From: Collimonas fungivorans Ter331
GTDB lineage: Bacteria > Pseudomonadota > Gammaproteobacteria > Burkholderiales > Burkholderiaceae_D
Assembly (NCBI RefSeq): GCF_000221045.1
Contig: NC_015856.1
Span: 3,616,542 to 3,680,541 of the forward strand
DNA: 64,000 bases
Direction: 5' to 3'
Part shown: piece by piece, positions 47,075 to 55,091 of the stretch
Layout: the number at the start of each line of letters is the position of its first letter
Position numbering within the stretch: position 1 is the stretch's first letter
The notes under the pieces: generated by a model
Database searches by the model: none
Told to the model about the DNA's origin: nothing
Seen by the model: the letters and a program-made list of their open reading frames with translations, nothing else
Made by a program: the position numbers and the translations under genes

Positions 47075-48078
47075 CTGCTGAGCTGGCGTTGCTGGCTCGG
47101 CGGGAAGTTTTCGAATTTGCTCCAGACCCGGCGCAGCTGGCGGGTTGAATTGAAACCGGCTTGCTGCGCTACCTGTTCCATGTCCAGCTTGGATTGCGTC
47201 AGCAATTCGCGCACCAGGGCGACGCGGATGCGCTGGATGTAGTCGACCAGGCTGCTGCCGGTTTGCTCGCGGAACAGACGCGTCAGATGGCGCTCGCTGG
47301 TGCAGGCGATTTCTGCCAGCTGCTGCAGGTCCCAGTCGTTGGCCGGATTGCCGATCACGGCGTCTTGCACCCGGTGTACCGCCGGATGCAAGTGATTGCG
47401 GCAGGCCTGCCACGGCGACAGCTGCGGGTCGCTGCCGGCGCGCCGCATGTAGATCACCAGCGAACGGGCGATCGAAGCGCTGCGGGCGTGGCCGGCGATT
47501 TGCGCTACCACGTGCAGCGCCAGGTCGATGCCGGTAGTGACGCCGGCGCTGGTGTAGATGTTGCGGTCTTCGACAAAAATGCGGTTTTCCAATACATGCG
47601 CCCGCGGCGCGATGCGCCGCAAGTCGTCGCAATGGCTGTGGTGCGTGGTGCACTGGCGGCCGTCGAGCAAACCTGCATAACCGGCCAACAAGGCGCCGGT
47701 GCAGCTGCACAGCAGGCGATGCGAATCCTGCCAGTGTGCGCGCAGCCATGCCACGGCGCGCTGGTCGTTGGCGCTGCTGAAATCATCGTCGCTGCCTACG
47801 CAGCCGTGCAGCATCAGCATGGCGTTGGGCGGCAAGCTGTCCGGCAGGTCGCTGAAGCCGGTCAGGCCGAGTCCAAGCGAAATGCTGATGGTGCTGGCCG
47901 CACTGACGTAACGCAGGTCGAAAAAGTCCGCGCGCCCTTCCCGTTCCGCGATCCGGTTGGCATAACGCAGCACTTCCGCCGGACCCATCAGGTCAAGCGT
48001 CATGGTTGCGTCGCGCAGCAGGAAATAGACCGGGATGGTGGTCTCGCCAGTGCGTGTGTTGTCGGCTATTGCAGCCAT
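47071..48078 (-). CDS. GlxA-family AraC transcriptional regulator
   Basis: 335 residues. N-terminal DJ-1/PfpI-like domain (VYFLLRDATMTLDLMGPAEVLRYANR; LLCSCTGALLAGYAGLLDGR) and a C-terminal AraC DNA-binding domain (LQQLAEIACTSERHLTRLFRE; MEQVAQQAGFNSTRQLRRVW). GGAGTATCG precedes the ATG. It overlaps the DJ-1/PfpI gene by 13 nt on the same strand, so the two are probably one operon. Target unknown; the neighbour is the obvious candidate. Confidence 0.9.
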   Translation of the reverse strand: MAAIADNTRTGETTIPVYFLLRDATMTLDLMGPAEVLRYANRIAEREGRADFFDLRYVSAASTISISLGLGLTGFSDLPDSLPPNAMLMLHGCVGSDDDFSSANDQRAVAWLRAHWQDSHRLLCSCTGALLAGYAGLLDGRQCTTHHSHCDDLRRIAPRAHVLENRIFVEDRNIYTSAGVTTGIDLALHVVAQIAGHARSASIARSLVIYMRRAGSDPQLSPWQACRNHLHPAVHRVQDAVIGNPANDWDLQQLAEIACTSERHLTRLFREQTGSSLVDYIQRIRVALVRELLTQSKLDMEQVAQQAGFNSTRQLRRVWSKFENFPPSQQRQLSS

Positions 48079-48668
48079 CGATACTCCATCTGTTTGGCCG
48101 TGGCGGCGGCGAGTTCGGGACCGGCCAATCGTTCGACCAGGTGCAGGCTCATGTCGATGCCTGCCGAAATGCCGCCGGAAGTCACCACTTTACCGCAATC
48201 GACCCAGGCTACGCCGCGCTTGACCATGAGCGTGGGGAAACTTGCCTGCAGCTGGTCCTGGTCTTCCCAATGCGTGGTGACATCCAGCCCGTCCAGCAAA
48301 CCGGCCTTGGCCAGCAAGAAGGCGCCGGTGCAGACCGATGCGGTAATCACGGTGCCGGAATGCTGGGCGGCAATCCAGCGGATTACCGCGTCGTCATTGA
48401 GGATTGCCGAAACATCGCCGCCCGGCACTATCAGCACGTCGATATCCGAAGATGGCGTCAACACGCAATCCGGCAGCACTTTCATTCCGCCCCTTGTCCG
48501 CACCGGCCGCATCGCGGGCGCGACCAGGAAACACTTGAACAGGTTTGCCGCCGCGCCGTTGCAGTTCATCCGGCCATGGACCCGGGCGGCAGTTGAAAAC
48601 ACTTCATAGGGGCCGGCAAAATCCAGGATTTCAACATCGTCAAACACCAGTATTCCCACGCTCAACAT
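48066..48668 (-). CDS. DJ-1/PfpI family protein (isocyanide hydratase-like)
   Basis: 200 residues of the DJ-1/PfpI fold. The nucleophile-elbow Cys lies in ITASVCTGAFLLAKAGLLDG; the N-terminal GILVFDDVEILDFAGPYEVF carries the conserved acidic residues near the active site. The closest described function is cyclohexyl-isocyanide hydratase (InhA), but glyoxalase-like or chaperone roles cannot be ruled out. GAGG precedes the ATG. First gene of a two-gene unit with the GlxA regulator. Confidence 0.85.
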   Translation of the reverse strand: MLSVGILVFDDVEILDFAGPYEVFSTAARVHGRMNCNGAAANLFKCFLVAPAMRPVRTRGGMKVLPDCVLTPSSDIDVLIVPGGDVSAILNDDAVIRWIAAQHSGTVITASVCTGAFLLAKAGLLDGLDVTTHWEDQDQLQASFPTLMVKRGVAWVDCGKVVTSGGISAGIDMSLHLVERLAGPELAAATAKQMEYRWLQ

Positions 48669-48804
48669 CTTTTAACCTCGTCCGCCACACGCGGCGCCCG
48701 GGGACCGGACTGCCATCGTTGAGGACCATGTTAAGCCGGCGGCCAATATCGAAAAATGCCCTCCGTAGACATAATGCGGACAAAACCGGACATCTTTCGA
48801 GCAG

Positions 48805-48822
48805 CCGGATAGGCATATCCGG
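48805..48822. promoter_or_regulatory. Palindrome upstream of the toxin-antitoxin pair
   Basis: CCGGATA and TATCCGG around GGCA, in the divergent gap between the DJ-1 gene and the toxin gene. Possible operator of the antitoxin or of the AraC regulator. Confidence 0.4.
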
Positions 48823-48857
48823 CGTGCCAATGGTGCGCCAGCATATATGGACTTGCC

Positions 48858-49235
48858 ATGCCAATCGACAGCAATTGCAAAATATATCCAATCCAGTATA
48901 ATCAAAACATCAAGCCGGTTCGCTTCCTTGGCGACTCGCTGAAACGTCTGCGCGAATTTTCCGAAGACGCGAAGCAGGATGTCGGGTATCAGCTGGATAA
49001 AGTGCAAAAAGGCAAGCAGCCGGGTGATTTCAAGCCGATGCCGTCCATCGGCAAGGGAGTGGAAGAAATCCGGGTGCGGGATCACGCGGGCATTTACCGG
49101 GTTGTGTATACCGCCCGGTTTGCCGATGCGGTGTACGTGCTGCATGCCTTCCAGAAGAAGACACAAGCCACCGCCAAACACGACATCGAGATCGCCAAGG
49201 ACCGCTTTGCACAGTTGCTCAGAGGTGAGAAATGA
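48858..49235 (+). CDS. HigB/RelE-like toxin (phage-derived Gp49-like family)
   Basis: 125 residues. From residue 18 on it matches the Gp49/HigB mRNA-interferase family: KPVRFLGDSLKRLREF, GYQLDKVQKG, GVEEIRVRDHAGIYRVVYTARFADAVYVLHAFQKKTQ. Members cleave mRNA at the ribosome. The first 17 residues are not family-like and overlap a promoter-like TTGCAA-TATAAT; family members begin Met-Lys-Pro, but the codon here is ATC, so the true start is uncertain. The stop overlaps the antitoxin ATG (ATGA), toxin first, as in higBA. Confidence 0.82.
   Translation: MPIDSNCKIYPIQYNQNIKPVRFLGDSLKRLREFSEDAKQDVGYQLDKVQKGKQPGDFKPMPSIGKGVEEIRVRDHAGIYRVVYTARFADAVYVLHAFQKKTQATAKHDIEIAKDRFAQLLRGEK
48875..48902 (+). 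promoter_or_regulatory. Strong promoter-like sequence inside the 5' end of the toxin ORF
   Basis: TTGCAA (48875-48880), 16 nt, TATAAT (48897-48902). It lies downstream of the first ATG of the toxin frame and 6 nt before codon 18, so the functional start may be later than 48858. Confidence 0.5.
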
Positions 49236-49513
49236 AAAAGATCGAAAGCTACGCCAGCGTATGGGACGCAATTGCCGATTCGCCAGAACAGGCCGCGAAC
49301 CTGCGCGCCCGTTCGGAACTGATGCAAAAAATTGCCGACATCGTGAAACAAAGTGCGTGGACGCAAACCGAGGCCGCAAGCCACTGCGGCATCAGCCAGC
49401 CGCGCGTGAACGACCTGCTGCGCGGCCGCGTGTCGCGCTTTTCCCTGGATGCATTGGTGAACATCGCCACTGCGCTTGGCCGCCGCGTCCACGTCGAACT
49501 GGAAGTCGCCTGA
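49232..49513 (+). CDS. HigA-like XRE-family antitoxin
   Basis: 93 residues with a Cro/C1 helix-turn-helix in the middle (WTQTEAASHCGISQPRVNDLLRG) and a dimerisation tail. It would neutralise the toxin and repress the operon. ATGA overlap with the toxin gives coupled expression. The domain order and the SLDALVNIATALGRRV ending are typical of antitoxins paired with Gp49-like toxins. Confidence 0.88.
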   Translation: MKKIESYASVWDAIADSPEQAANLRARSELMQKIADIVKQSAWTQTEAASHCGISQPRVNDLLRGRVSRFSLDALVNIATALGRRVHVELEVA

Positions 49514-49530
49514 ATAGCGGGTGAACGGTT

Positions 49531-50307
49531 TCAGCGCACTGGCAAGAACTGCAGGAAACTACCTCCCACCAGGTTCTGCATGTAGCTGATGCCGGCCCGC
49601 TTGTACTTCTCGGTCGTCATCTCTGCCAGCAAATCGATACGGCCGATGATCTTGCCGAATTCCCTCTCGAAACTGATGTTGCGCTCGCTCTCGCTCATGT
49701 CGTTGGACAGCAGCAAAGGCTGGCCGGCGGCATTTTTCCGGCTGTTGAGTATCCACGACGCGATTTCCATGTTGCGGGCAGCGTTGTACAGGTATTGGGC
49801 GTCGAAGCCGTCGATCAGGTAGAACCTGGTCTTGCCGCCGTGGGCGACGATGATCATGTCGGCCGCGCCGTAGATGAAAGCCGCCGCGCGGTCGCCGCCG
49901 AAATCCGGAGCCAGCGCCAGCGACAGCGCCTGGATGTCGTGCTTTCCCTGCAGCTCCGGCCACGACTGGCGCGCTTCGATAGCGTCGCGCACGCGCTTGA
50001 TCGCCAGCTCGCGGCTGGCGGCAGTCTTTTTCCATTCGGCGGGATTGCGCCGGTACAATTTGTCCAGCAGGCGATACAGGCTGTCGAGGTTGTCGCGCAT
50101 GCCAAGGGTGGCGAAGCGGTTGACGTCGGATTGCGCCAGCTCGCTGCCGCTGGTGGATGAGCCCTGCACTTCGCCATGCGGGGCCGGGGTCGGCGCCAGC
50201 ATGCTGCACGCGCTAAGCGTCAGGCACAGCAGGCCGATCGGCAAGCTCATCGGCAAAACCGATGGCAAAACAACATCGCAACGATGGATTTGTGCCTTAA
50301 TCGACAT
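49531..50307 (-). CDS. Conserved lipoprotein of unknown function
   Basis: 258 residues. A signal region ends in lipobox LTLSACS near residue 34, so the mature protein is likely lipid-anchored. The remainder is soluble, with LDSLYRLLDKLYRRNPAEWKK and AAFIYGAADMIIVAHGGKTRFYLIDGFDAQYLYNAARNMEIASWIL. I do not recognise a function; similar lipoproteins are annotated in Burkholderiales. The 50307 start gives the positive n-region expected of a signal; an ATG at 50250 is possible. Convergent with the antitoxin. Confidence 0.75.
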   Translation of the reverse strand: MSIKAQIHRCDVVLPSVLPMSLPIGLLCLTLSACSMLAPTPAPHGEVQGSSTSGSELAQSDVNRFATLGMRDNLDSLYRLLDKLYRRNPAEWKKTAASRELAIKRVRDAIEARQSWPELQGKHDIQALSLALAPDFGGDRAAAFIYGAADMIIVAHGGKTRFYLIDGFDAQYLYNAARNMEIASWILNSRKNAAGQPLLLSNDMSESERNISFEREFGKIIGRIDLLAEMTTEKYKRAGISYMQNLVGGSFLQFLPVR

Positions 50308-50489
50308 GGGCGGCGGGGCCAGGCTGGTAAATTATCAAGCGTGCAATCCATTCTAAACGTTGCAACTTCGGGTTGCAGCTTCGATATCCGGCTTGTTGCA
50401 ATGGTTCACATTTGTGCATATTTCATGCGAAACGTGCCCCAATCTGGTCCAGAATACAATCTGCAGCGCCATCTGCCATGGGGCTGGCG

Positions 50490-50495
50490 TATAAT
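50490..50495 (+). promoter_or_regulatory. Likely -10 element of prfB
   Basis: A perfect TATAAT, 28 nt before the prfB ATG. No good -35 is evident. Confidence 0.45.
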
Positions 50496-50523
50496 TTAGG
50501 GTTTGATTGCAAAAGAGCCGAAA

Positions 50524-51628
50524 ATGGAAGCCGAACGCTTAAATTCCCTACAAAACCTGCTTGCGGACCTGACCAGCCGCGAAGCCGAACTACGGAGGTA
50601 TCTTTGACTTCGATACGAAGTTAGAGAAACTCGACCAGGTCAACGGCGAACTGGAAGATCCGGAAATCTGGAACGACCAGAAGCGCGCCCAGGACCTGGG
50701 CAAGGAAAAGAAATCGCTGGAAGCCATCGTGCTGACGCTGACCAAGATCCAGGCCGATCTGCGCGACACCAGCGACCTGTTCCAGATGGCGCGCGAAGAG
50801 CAGGACGAAGAAACCATCGAGGCGGTCGAAGCCGATACCGAAGGCCTGCGCAAGCTGGTCGAAGGCATGGAATTCCGCCGCATGTTCAGCAATCCGATGG
50901 ATCCTAACAACTGCTTCATCGACATCCAGGCCGGCGCCGGCGGCACCGAAGCGCAGGATTGGGCCTCGATGCTGCTGCGCCAGTACCTGCGCTACTGCGA
51001 ACGCAAGGGTTTCAAGGTCGACATCCTGGAACAGTCGGATGGCGAAGTTGCGGGCATCAAGACCGCTACGCTGAAAGTCGAAGGCGATTACGCCTATGGC
51101 TTCCTGCGTACTGAAACCGGCGTCCATCGCCTGGTGCGCAAGTCGCCCTTCGATTCCGCCAACGGCCGCCACACTTCGTTCTCCAGCCTGTTCGTGTACC
51201 CGGAAGTGGACGACTCGATCGATATCGACGTCAACCCGGCCGACGTCCGCGTCGATACCTATCGCGCATCCGGCGCCGGCGGCCAGCACATCAACAAGAC
51301 CGACTCCGCGGTGCGCCTGACGCACATGCCGTCCGGCATTGTGGTGCAATGCCAGAACGACCGCAGCCAGCACCGCAACCGCGCCGAAGCGTGGGACATG
51401 CTGAAAGCCAAGCTGTATGAACTGGAATTGCGCAAGCGCATGAGCGAGCAGCAGAAACTGGAAGACTCCAAGACCGACGTCGGCTGGGGCCACCAGATCC
51501 GCTCTTACGTGCTGGACCAGTCGCGCATCAAGGATTTGCGCACCAACTTCGAGAGCGGCAACACCAAGGCTATCCTCGACGGCGACCTTGACGACTTCAT
51601 CGCGGCTTCGCTCAAGCAAGGCGTGTAA
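50524..51628 (+). CDS. prfB: Peptide chain release factor 2 (programmed +1 frameshift)
   Basis: Frame 0 starts at 50524 and runs 27 codons to an in-frame TGA at 50605-50607. Shifting +1 at CTT-T reads on as [12 protein letters not shown] for 340 more codons, giving a 367-residue RF2. The SPF stop-codon recognition motif ([12 protein letters not shown]) and the catalytic GGQ ([11 protein letters not shown]) are both present. RF2 ends translation at UGA and UAA; when RF2 is scarce the ribosome pauses at its own UGA and shifts, giving autoregulation. Located upstream of lysS as in many proteobacteria. Confidence 0.97.
50594..50608 (+). promoter_or_regulatory. prfB programmed frameshift site
   Basis: Internal Shine-Dalgarno GGAGG (50594-50598), then TAT CTT TGA C, the canonical arrangement with the same 3-nt spacing between GGAGG and the CTT slippery codon. 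Confidence 0.96.
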
Positions 51629-51729
51629 GTTGCAAATTCGGCTGCAAACCGTGCCGCGGACAGTGTCCGCGGCGCTGCCTTCCCGCCGCACCACAGACGT
51701 TTCACCGCATCATTTGAAAAGACACTGAC

Positions 51730-53256
51730 ATGACGACAGACAATCAGCAGCAACCTGTCCCGCAAGACGAAAACAAGATCATTGCGGAACGCCGCAACAA
51801 GCTCGGCGCCCTGCGCGCCCAAGGTGTGGCTTTCCCCAACGATTTCCGGCCGACGCACAAGGCAGCCGCGATCCAGGCCGAATACGCCGCCCAGGAAAAC
51901 GAAACGCTGGACGTGGCCGCAGTCAAGGTCGTGGTCGCCGGCCGCATGATGCTGAAACGGGTGATGGGCAAGGCTTCCTTCGCGACCCTGCAGGATGCTT
52001 CGGGCAGCAAGGCCGACGGCCGCATCCAGCTGTTCATCACCAAGGAAAACATCGGCGAAGAGAACTACGACAGCTTCAAGCATTACGACCTGGGCGACAT
52101 CCTCGGCGCCGAAGGCACGCTGTTCAAGACCAAGACCGGCGAACTGTCGATCAAGGTCACCACGCTGCGCTTGCTGACCAAATCGCTGCGCCCGCTGCCG
52201 GACAAGTTCCACGGCCTGGCCGACCAGGAAACCAAGTACCGCCAGCGCTACGTCGACCTGATCATCAACGAAGATACGCGCCGCACTTTCAAGGTGCGCA
52301 CCGCTGCGATGTCGTCGATCCGCCGCTTCATGGAACAGAACGACTTCATGGAAGTCGAAACGCCGATGCTGCACGCCATCCCCGGCGGCGCCGCGGCCAA
52401 GCCTTTCATCACCCATCACAATGCGCTGGACATGCAGATGTTCCTGCGCATCGCGCCTGAGCTGTACCTGAAGCGGCTGGTGGTCGGCGGTTTCGAACGC
52501 GTGTTTGAAGTCAACCGCAACTTCCGTAATGAAGGCGTATCGCCGCGCCACAATCCTGAATTCACGATGATGGAATTCTATGCGGCTTATGTCGATTACC
52601 AATGGCTGATGAACTTCACCGAACAGGTGATCCGCCAGGCCGCGATCGATGCCCACGGCACCGCCACCCTGACCTACCAGGGCCGCGAGCTGGACCTGAG
52701 CAAGCCGTTCCAGCGCCTGACCATCGTCGGCGCCATCAACAAGTACGCGCCGCAATACCAGGACGCGCAATTGCAGGATGCGGAATTCATCAAGGCCGAG
52801 CTGAAGAAATTCGGCGTCAAGCCGCATGCCCACGCCGGCCTCGGCGCGCTGCAGCTGGCCCTGTTTGAAGAAACCGCCGAAGCGCAGTTGTGGGATCCGA
52901 CCTACATCGTCGACTATCCGGTCGAAGTATCGCCGCTGGCGCGCGCTTCCGATACCGTGCCCGGCATCACCGAGCGTTTCGAGCTGTTCGTCACCGGCCG
53001 CGAAATCGCCAACGGCTTCTCCGAGCTGAACGATTCGGAAGACCAGGCCGCCCGCTTCCAGGCGCAGGTTGCAGCCAAGGACGCCGGCGACGAAGAAGCC
53101 ATGTATTACGACGCCGACTACATCCGCGCGCTGGAGTACGGCATGCCTCCGACCGGCGGCTGCGGCATCGGCATCGACCGCCTGATGATGCTGATCACCG
53201 ACTCGCCCAACATCCGCGACGTGCTCCTGTTCCCGCATCTGCGCCGCGAAGACTAA
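51730..53256 (+). CDS. lysS: Lysyl-tRNA synthetase (class II)
   Basis: 508 residues. N-terminal OB-fold anticodon domain ([23 protein letters not shown]), then the class II core: motif 1 around [18 protein letters not shown], motif 2 [21 protein letters not shown], and motif 3 [17 protein letters not shown]. It charges tRNA-Lys in the cytosol. 101 nt after prfB on the same strand, consistent with the common prfB-lysS pair. No strong Shine-Dalgarno. Confidence 0.97.
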   Translation: MTTDNQQQPVPQDENKIIAERRNKLGALRAQGVAFPNDFRPTHKAAAIQAEYAAQENETLDVAAVKVVVAGRMMLKRVMGKASFATLQDASGSKADGRIQLFITKENIGEENYDSFKHYDLGDILGAEGTLFKTKTGELSIKVTTLRLLTKSLRPLPDKFHGLADQETKYRQRYVDLIINEDTRRTFKVRTAAMSSIRRFMEQNDFMEVETPMLHAIPGGAAAKPFITHHNALDMQMFLRIAPELYLKRLVVGGFERVFEVNRNFRNEGVSPRHNPEFTMMEFYAAYVDYQWLMNFTEQVIRQAAIDAHGTATLTYQGRELDLSKPFQRLTIVGAINKYAPQYQDAQLQDAEFIKAELKKFGVKPHAHAGLGALQLALFEETAEAQLWDPTYIVDYPVEVSPLARASDTVPGITERFELFVTGREIANGFSELNDSEDQAARFQAQVAAKDAGDEEAMYYDADYIRALEYGMPPTGGCGIGIDRLMMLITDSPNIRDVLLFPHLRRED

Positions 53257-53272
53257 ATCATCGACGCGCGCA

Positions 53273-53338
53273 GTCAAATGGGGTCAGAGTTTTTTTACGA
53301 CAGTCTCATCGTCGTAAATTACTCTGACCCCATTTGAC
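53273..53338. repeat. Compound palindrome, GGGTCAGAGT family, after lysS
   Basis: Outer arms GTCAAATGGGGTCAGAGT (53273-53290) and its complement (53321-53338), with an inner stem TTTACGAC/GTCGTAAA. A variant of the 25176 and 47017 elements. It lies 16 nt after the lysS stop and may end that transcript. Confidence 0.85.
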
Positions 53339-53372
53339 GTACTACGGAGTACAAATCCACGCAGTCGCCAGA

Positions 53373-53399
53373 AATAATTCGACTCTGACCCTAATTATT
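53373..53399. repeat. Single arm of the GGGTCAGAGT palindrome family
   Basis: Contains AATTCGACTCTGACCCTAAT with flanking AATA and TATT but no partner arm. Probably a remnant. The rest of 53400-53537 is the upstream region of the glycine-zipper gene. Confidence 0.7.
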
Positions 53400-53537
53400 G
53401 GCATGTTTTGCAGATTTCTTCGGTAGCGCTTAAACTCGTTACATAAGGATACATCTGACACATTATCAACATAGCGTTCCGTATCTGAACCTTTGATAAT
53501 TACATTAGTCAACAAACAAAAATTCCTGGAGGTAATA

Positions 53538-54221
53538 ATGGACAGCCCAAAACCAAACAACCGCATTCATCCTCTGGTTGCTGCCGCAGCAGTAGCAGTG
53601 ACCTTGGCCAGCCTGGTCGGCGTAGCCGCCATGACCGGCCTGTTTCCTAGTTCGAATTCGACACCGGCGCCGGTCGCGGCGATGTCGGCAGCTCCTGGGG
53701 ACTATAACAGCCAGCAGCCTGGCGCCCAGCAGCAGGCAAACGGCGCGCCGGCAGGCCAGAACGGCTACTACCAGCAGCAGCCGGCCCAGGCTCAGCAGCA
53801 ACAGCCGCGCTCGGCTCCGCGCCCTGAATATGCGCAAGCGCCGCGCCAGCAGGAACCAGCGCCAGTGTCTGCACCATCGCCGGCCATCTGCCATAGCTGC
53901 GGCCGGGTGGAATCGATACAGGCTATCCAGCATGCAGCCCCGCCTAGCGGCCTGGGGATTGCCGCTGGCGCGGTGCTGGGCGGCGTTCTCGGCCACCAGG
54001 TCGGCCATGGCAACGGTAATACCCTGGCGACTGTAGCAGGCGCCGTCGGCGGCGGTTTTGCCGGTAATGAAGTGGAAAAACGCACCCGCACCAACACTAC
54101 CTACCAGGTCGTGGTGCGGATGGAGGACGGCAAGGCACGTACCTTCCCGCAATCCGGCCAGGGATGGCGCGTCGGCGATCCGGTGCAGGTCGTCAACGGC
54201 CACCTGGAAGGCCGCGGCTAA
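53538..54221 (+). CDS. Glycine-zipper 2TM-domain envelope protein
   Basis: 227 residues, start chosen by GGAGGTAATA before the ATG at 53538. An N-terminal membrane anchor (PLVAAAAVAVTLASLVGVAAM), a long Gln/Ala/Pro-rich linker (about 45-110), a short ICHSCGRVESI motif, then a glycine zipper (GIAAGAVLGGVLGHQVGHGNGN, AGAVGGGFAGNEVEKR). Such proteins (SlyB/Rick_17kDa-like) lie in the envelope and are linked to membrane integrity. Precise role unknown. Confidence 0.85.
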   Translation: MDSPKPNNRIHPLVAAAAVAVTLASLVGVAAMTGLFPSSNSTPAPVAAMSAAPGDYNSQQPGAQQQANGAPAGQNGYYQQQPAQAQQQQPRSAPRPEYAQAPRQQEPAPVSAPSPAICHSCGRVESIQAIQHAAPPSGLGIAAGAVLGGVLGHQVGHGNGNTLATVAGAVGGGFAGNEVEKRTRTNTTYQVVVRMEDGKARTFPQSGQGWRVGDPVQVVNGHLEGRG

Positions 54222-54225
54222 TACT

Positions 54226-54402
54226 AGTGCGGTGCTGCGCAAATGATGAAACCACATAAGCACTGCTTTTTTGCACCATGCGTCGTTGCGAATCCTCGCG
54301 ATAGCGCCACTATCGCTCCGGTTTGCGCGGGGCGGCCATCCGCCTAGCCTGGCACAAAAAATCAGCACTTCTGTGGCTCCACCATTTACGAAGCACCACA
54401 CT
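54226..54402. repeat. 177-bp palindromic element with imperfect long terminal inverted repeats
   Basis: The left end (54226-54275) matches the reverse complement of the right end (54355-54402) along about 45-50 nt with scattered mismatches; shared blocks include GGTGCT, AAATG, CCACA and GTGCT/TTTTTT. The middle holds GCGATAG and CTATCGC. No ORF in it looks real. MITE-like or a large REP-like structure; intergenic after the glycine-zipper gene. Confidence 0.6.
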
Positions 54403-54413
54403 GCTCTGCCAAT

Positions 54414-54457
54414 AAAAAAACCCGCTGTCGCTACGATTGTAGCCACAGCGGGTTTTT
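54414..54457. terminator. Bidirectional intrinsic terminator before iscX
   Basis: AACCCGCTGT pairs with ACAGCGGGTT, extended by CTAC/GTAG around GATT, flanked by A-rich and T-rich ends. It lies between the convergent glycine-zipper and iscX genes. Confidence 0.9.
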
Positions 54458-54474
54458 CTTTGTGCCGAGGTTTC

Positions 54475-54681
54475 TTAGCGGGCTTCTTCTATCCAGGCAG
54501 CTTGTATCGCTTCCAGGATTTTTTCGCCGGAGCGGTTTGGCTCATCGTCGAAACCATCCAGTTCCAGCACCCATTTGTGCAGGTCGGTAAAGCGGATCTT
54601 CTCCGGATCGGTATCCGGAAATTTGTCGTACAAGGCTTCGGCAACGCGTAATGTATCGGTCCACTTCATGGTGTCGCTCAT
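54475..54681 (-). CDS. iscX: IscX, small acidic Fe-S assembly protein
   Basis: 68 residues beginning MSDTMKWTDTLRVAEAL, with the IscX signature FPDTDPEKIRFTDLHKWVLELDGFDDEP. It binds IscS and iron and regulates the rate of cluster assembly. AGAGGA precedes the ATG at 54681; the frame runs on upstream but without family similarity. Last gene of the isc operon. Confidence 0.93.
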   Translation of the reverse strand: MSDTMKWTDTLRVAEALYDKFPDTDPEKIRFTDLHKWVLELDGFDDEPNRSGEKILEAIQAAWIEEAR

Positions 54682-54698
54682 GGTGCAGGTCCTCTCGC

Positions 54699-55037
54699 TT
54701 AGTGGTTTTCGCTGGCGTGGTTGATCGTGTACTTCGGAATCTCGACCACCAGGTCTTCGTCGGCGACAATTGCCTGGCACGACAGGCGCGAAGTCGCTTC
54801 CAGCCCCCAGGCCATATCCAGCAAGTCTTCTTCTTTGTCGTCCAGCTCGCCCAGCGATGCAAATCCTTCGCGCACTATTACATGGCAGGTAGTGCAAGCG
54901 CAGGATTTTTCGCAAGCGTGCTCGATCTCGATATCGTTGGCGAGCAAGGCGTCGCAGACGGATTGGCCGCGCGGGGCTTCGATCACGACGCCTTCCGGGC
55001 AGAAGGTAGGATGGGGCAATACGACGATTTGGGGCAC
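54699..55037 (-). CDS. fdx: ISC-type 2Fe-2S ferredoxin
   Basis: 112 residues. Cluster ligands Cys42, Cys48 and Cys51 (HACEKSCACTTCHV) and Cys87 (RLSCQ) match the ISC ferredoxins, including the extra Cys46. It supplies electrons during cluster building on IscU. 54 nt after hscA, 17 nt before iscX. Confidence 0.95.
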   Translation of the reverse strand: MPQIVVLPHPTFCPEGVVIEAPRGQSVCDALLANDIEIEHACEKSCACTTCHVIVREGFASLGELDDKEEDLLDMAWGLEATSRLSCQAIVADEDLVVEIPKYTINHASENH

Positions 55038-55091
55038 TTGGTTTACCTCGGGAATAGGTTGGCTTATTAATCTATTTAATTAATCTGATTT

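Noticed and set aside
48545-48901. 118-codon plus-strand frame across the DJ-1 start and toxin promoter
   Set aside because: No Shine-Dalgarno, no family resemblance, and it overlaps two supported genes.
51505-53277. 590-codon minus-strand frame opposite lysS
   Set aside because: Shadow frame; lysS carries all three class II motifs on the plus strand.
47017-53399. CRISPR array from the repeated GGGTCAGAGT units
   Set aside because: Units are kilobases apart, palindromic and differ in spacing; no regular spacers.
53505-54446. 313-codon minus-strand frame opposite the glycine-zipper gene
   Set aside because: Shadow frame that crosses a palindromic repeat; the plus-strand gene has a strong ribosome-binding site and a recognisable glycine zipper.
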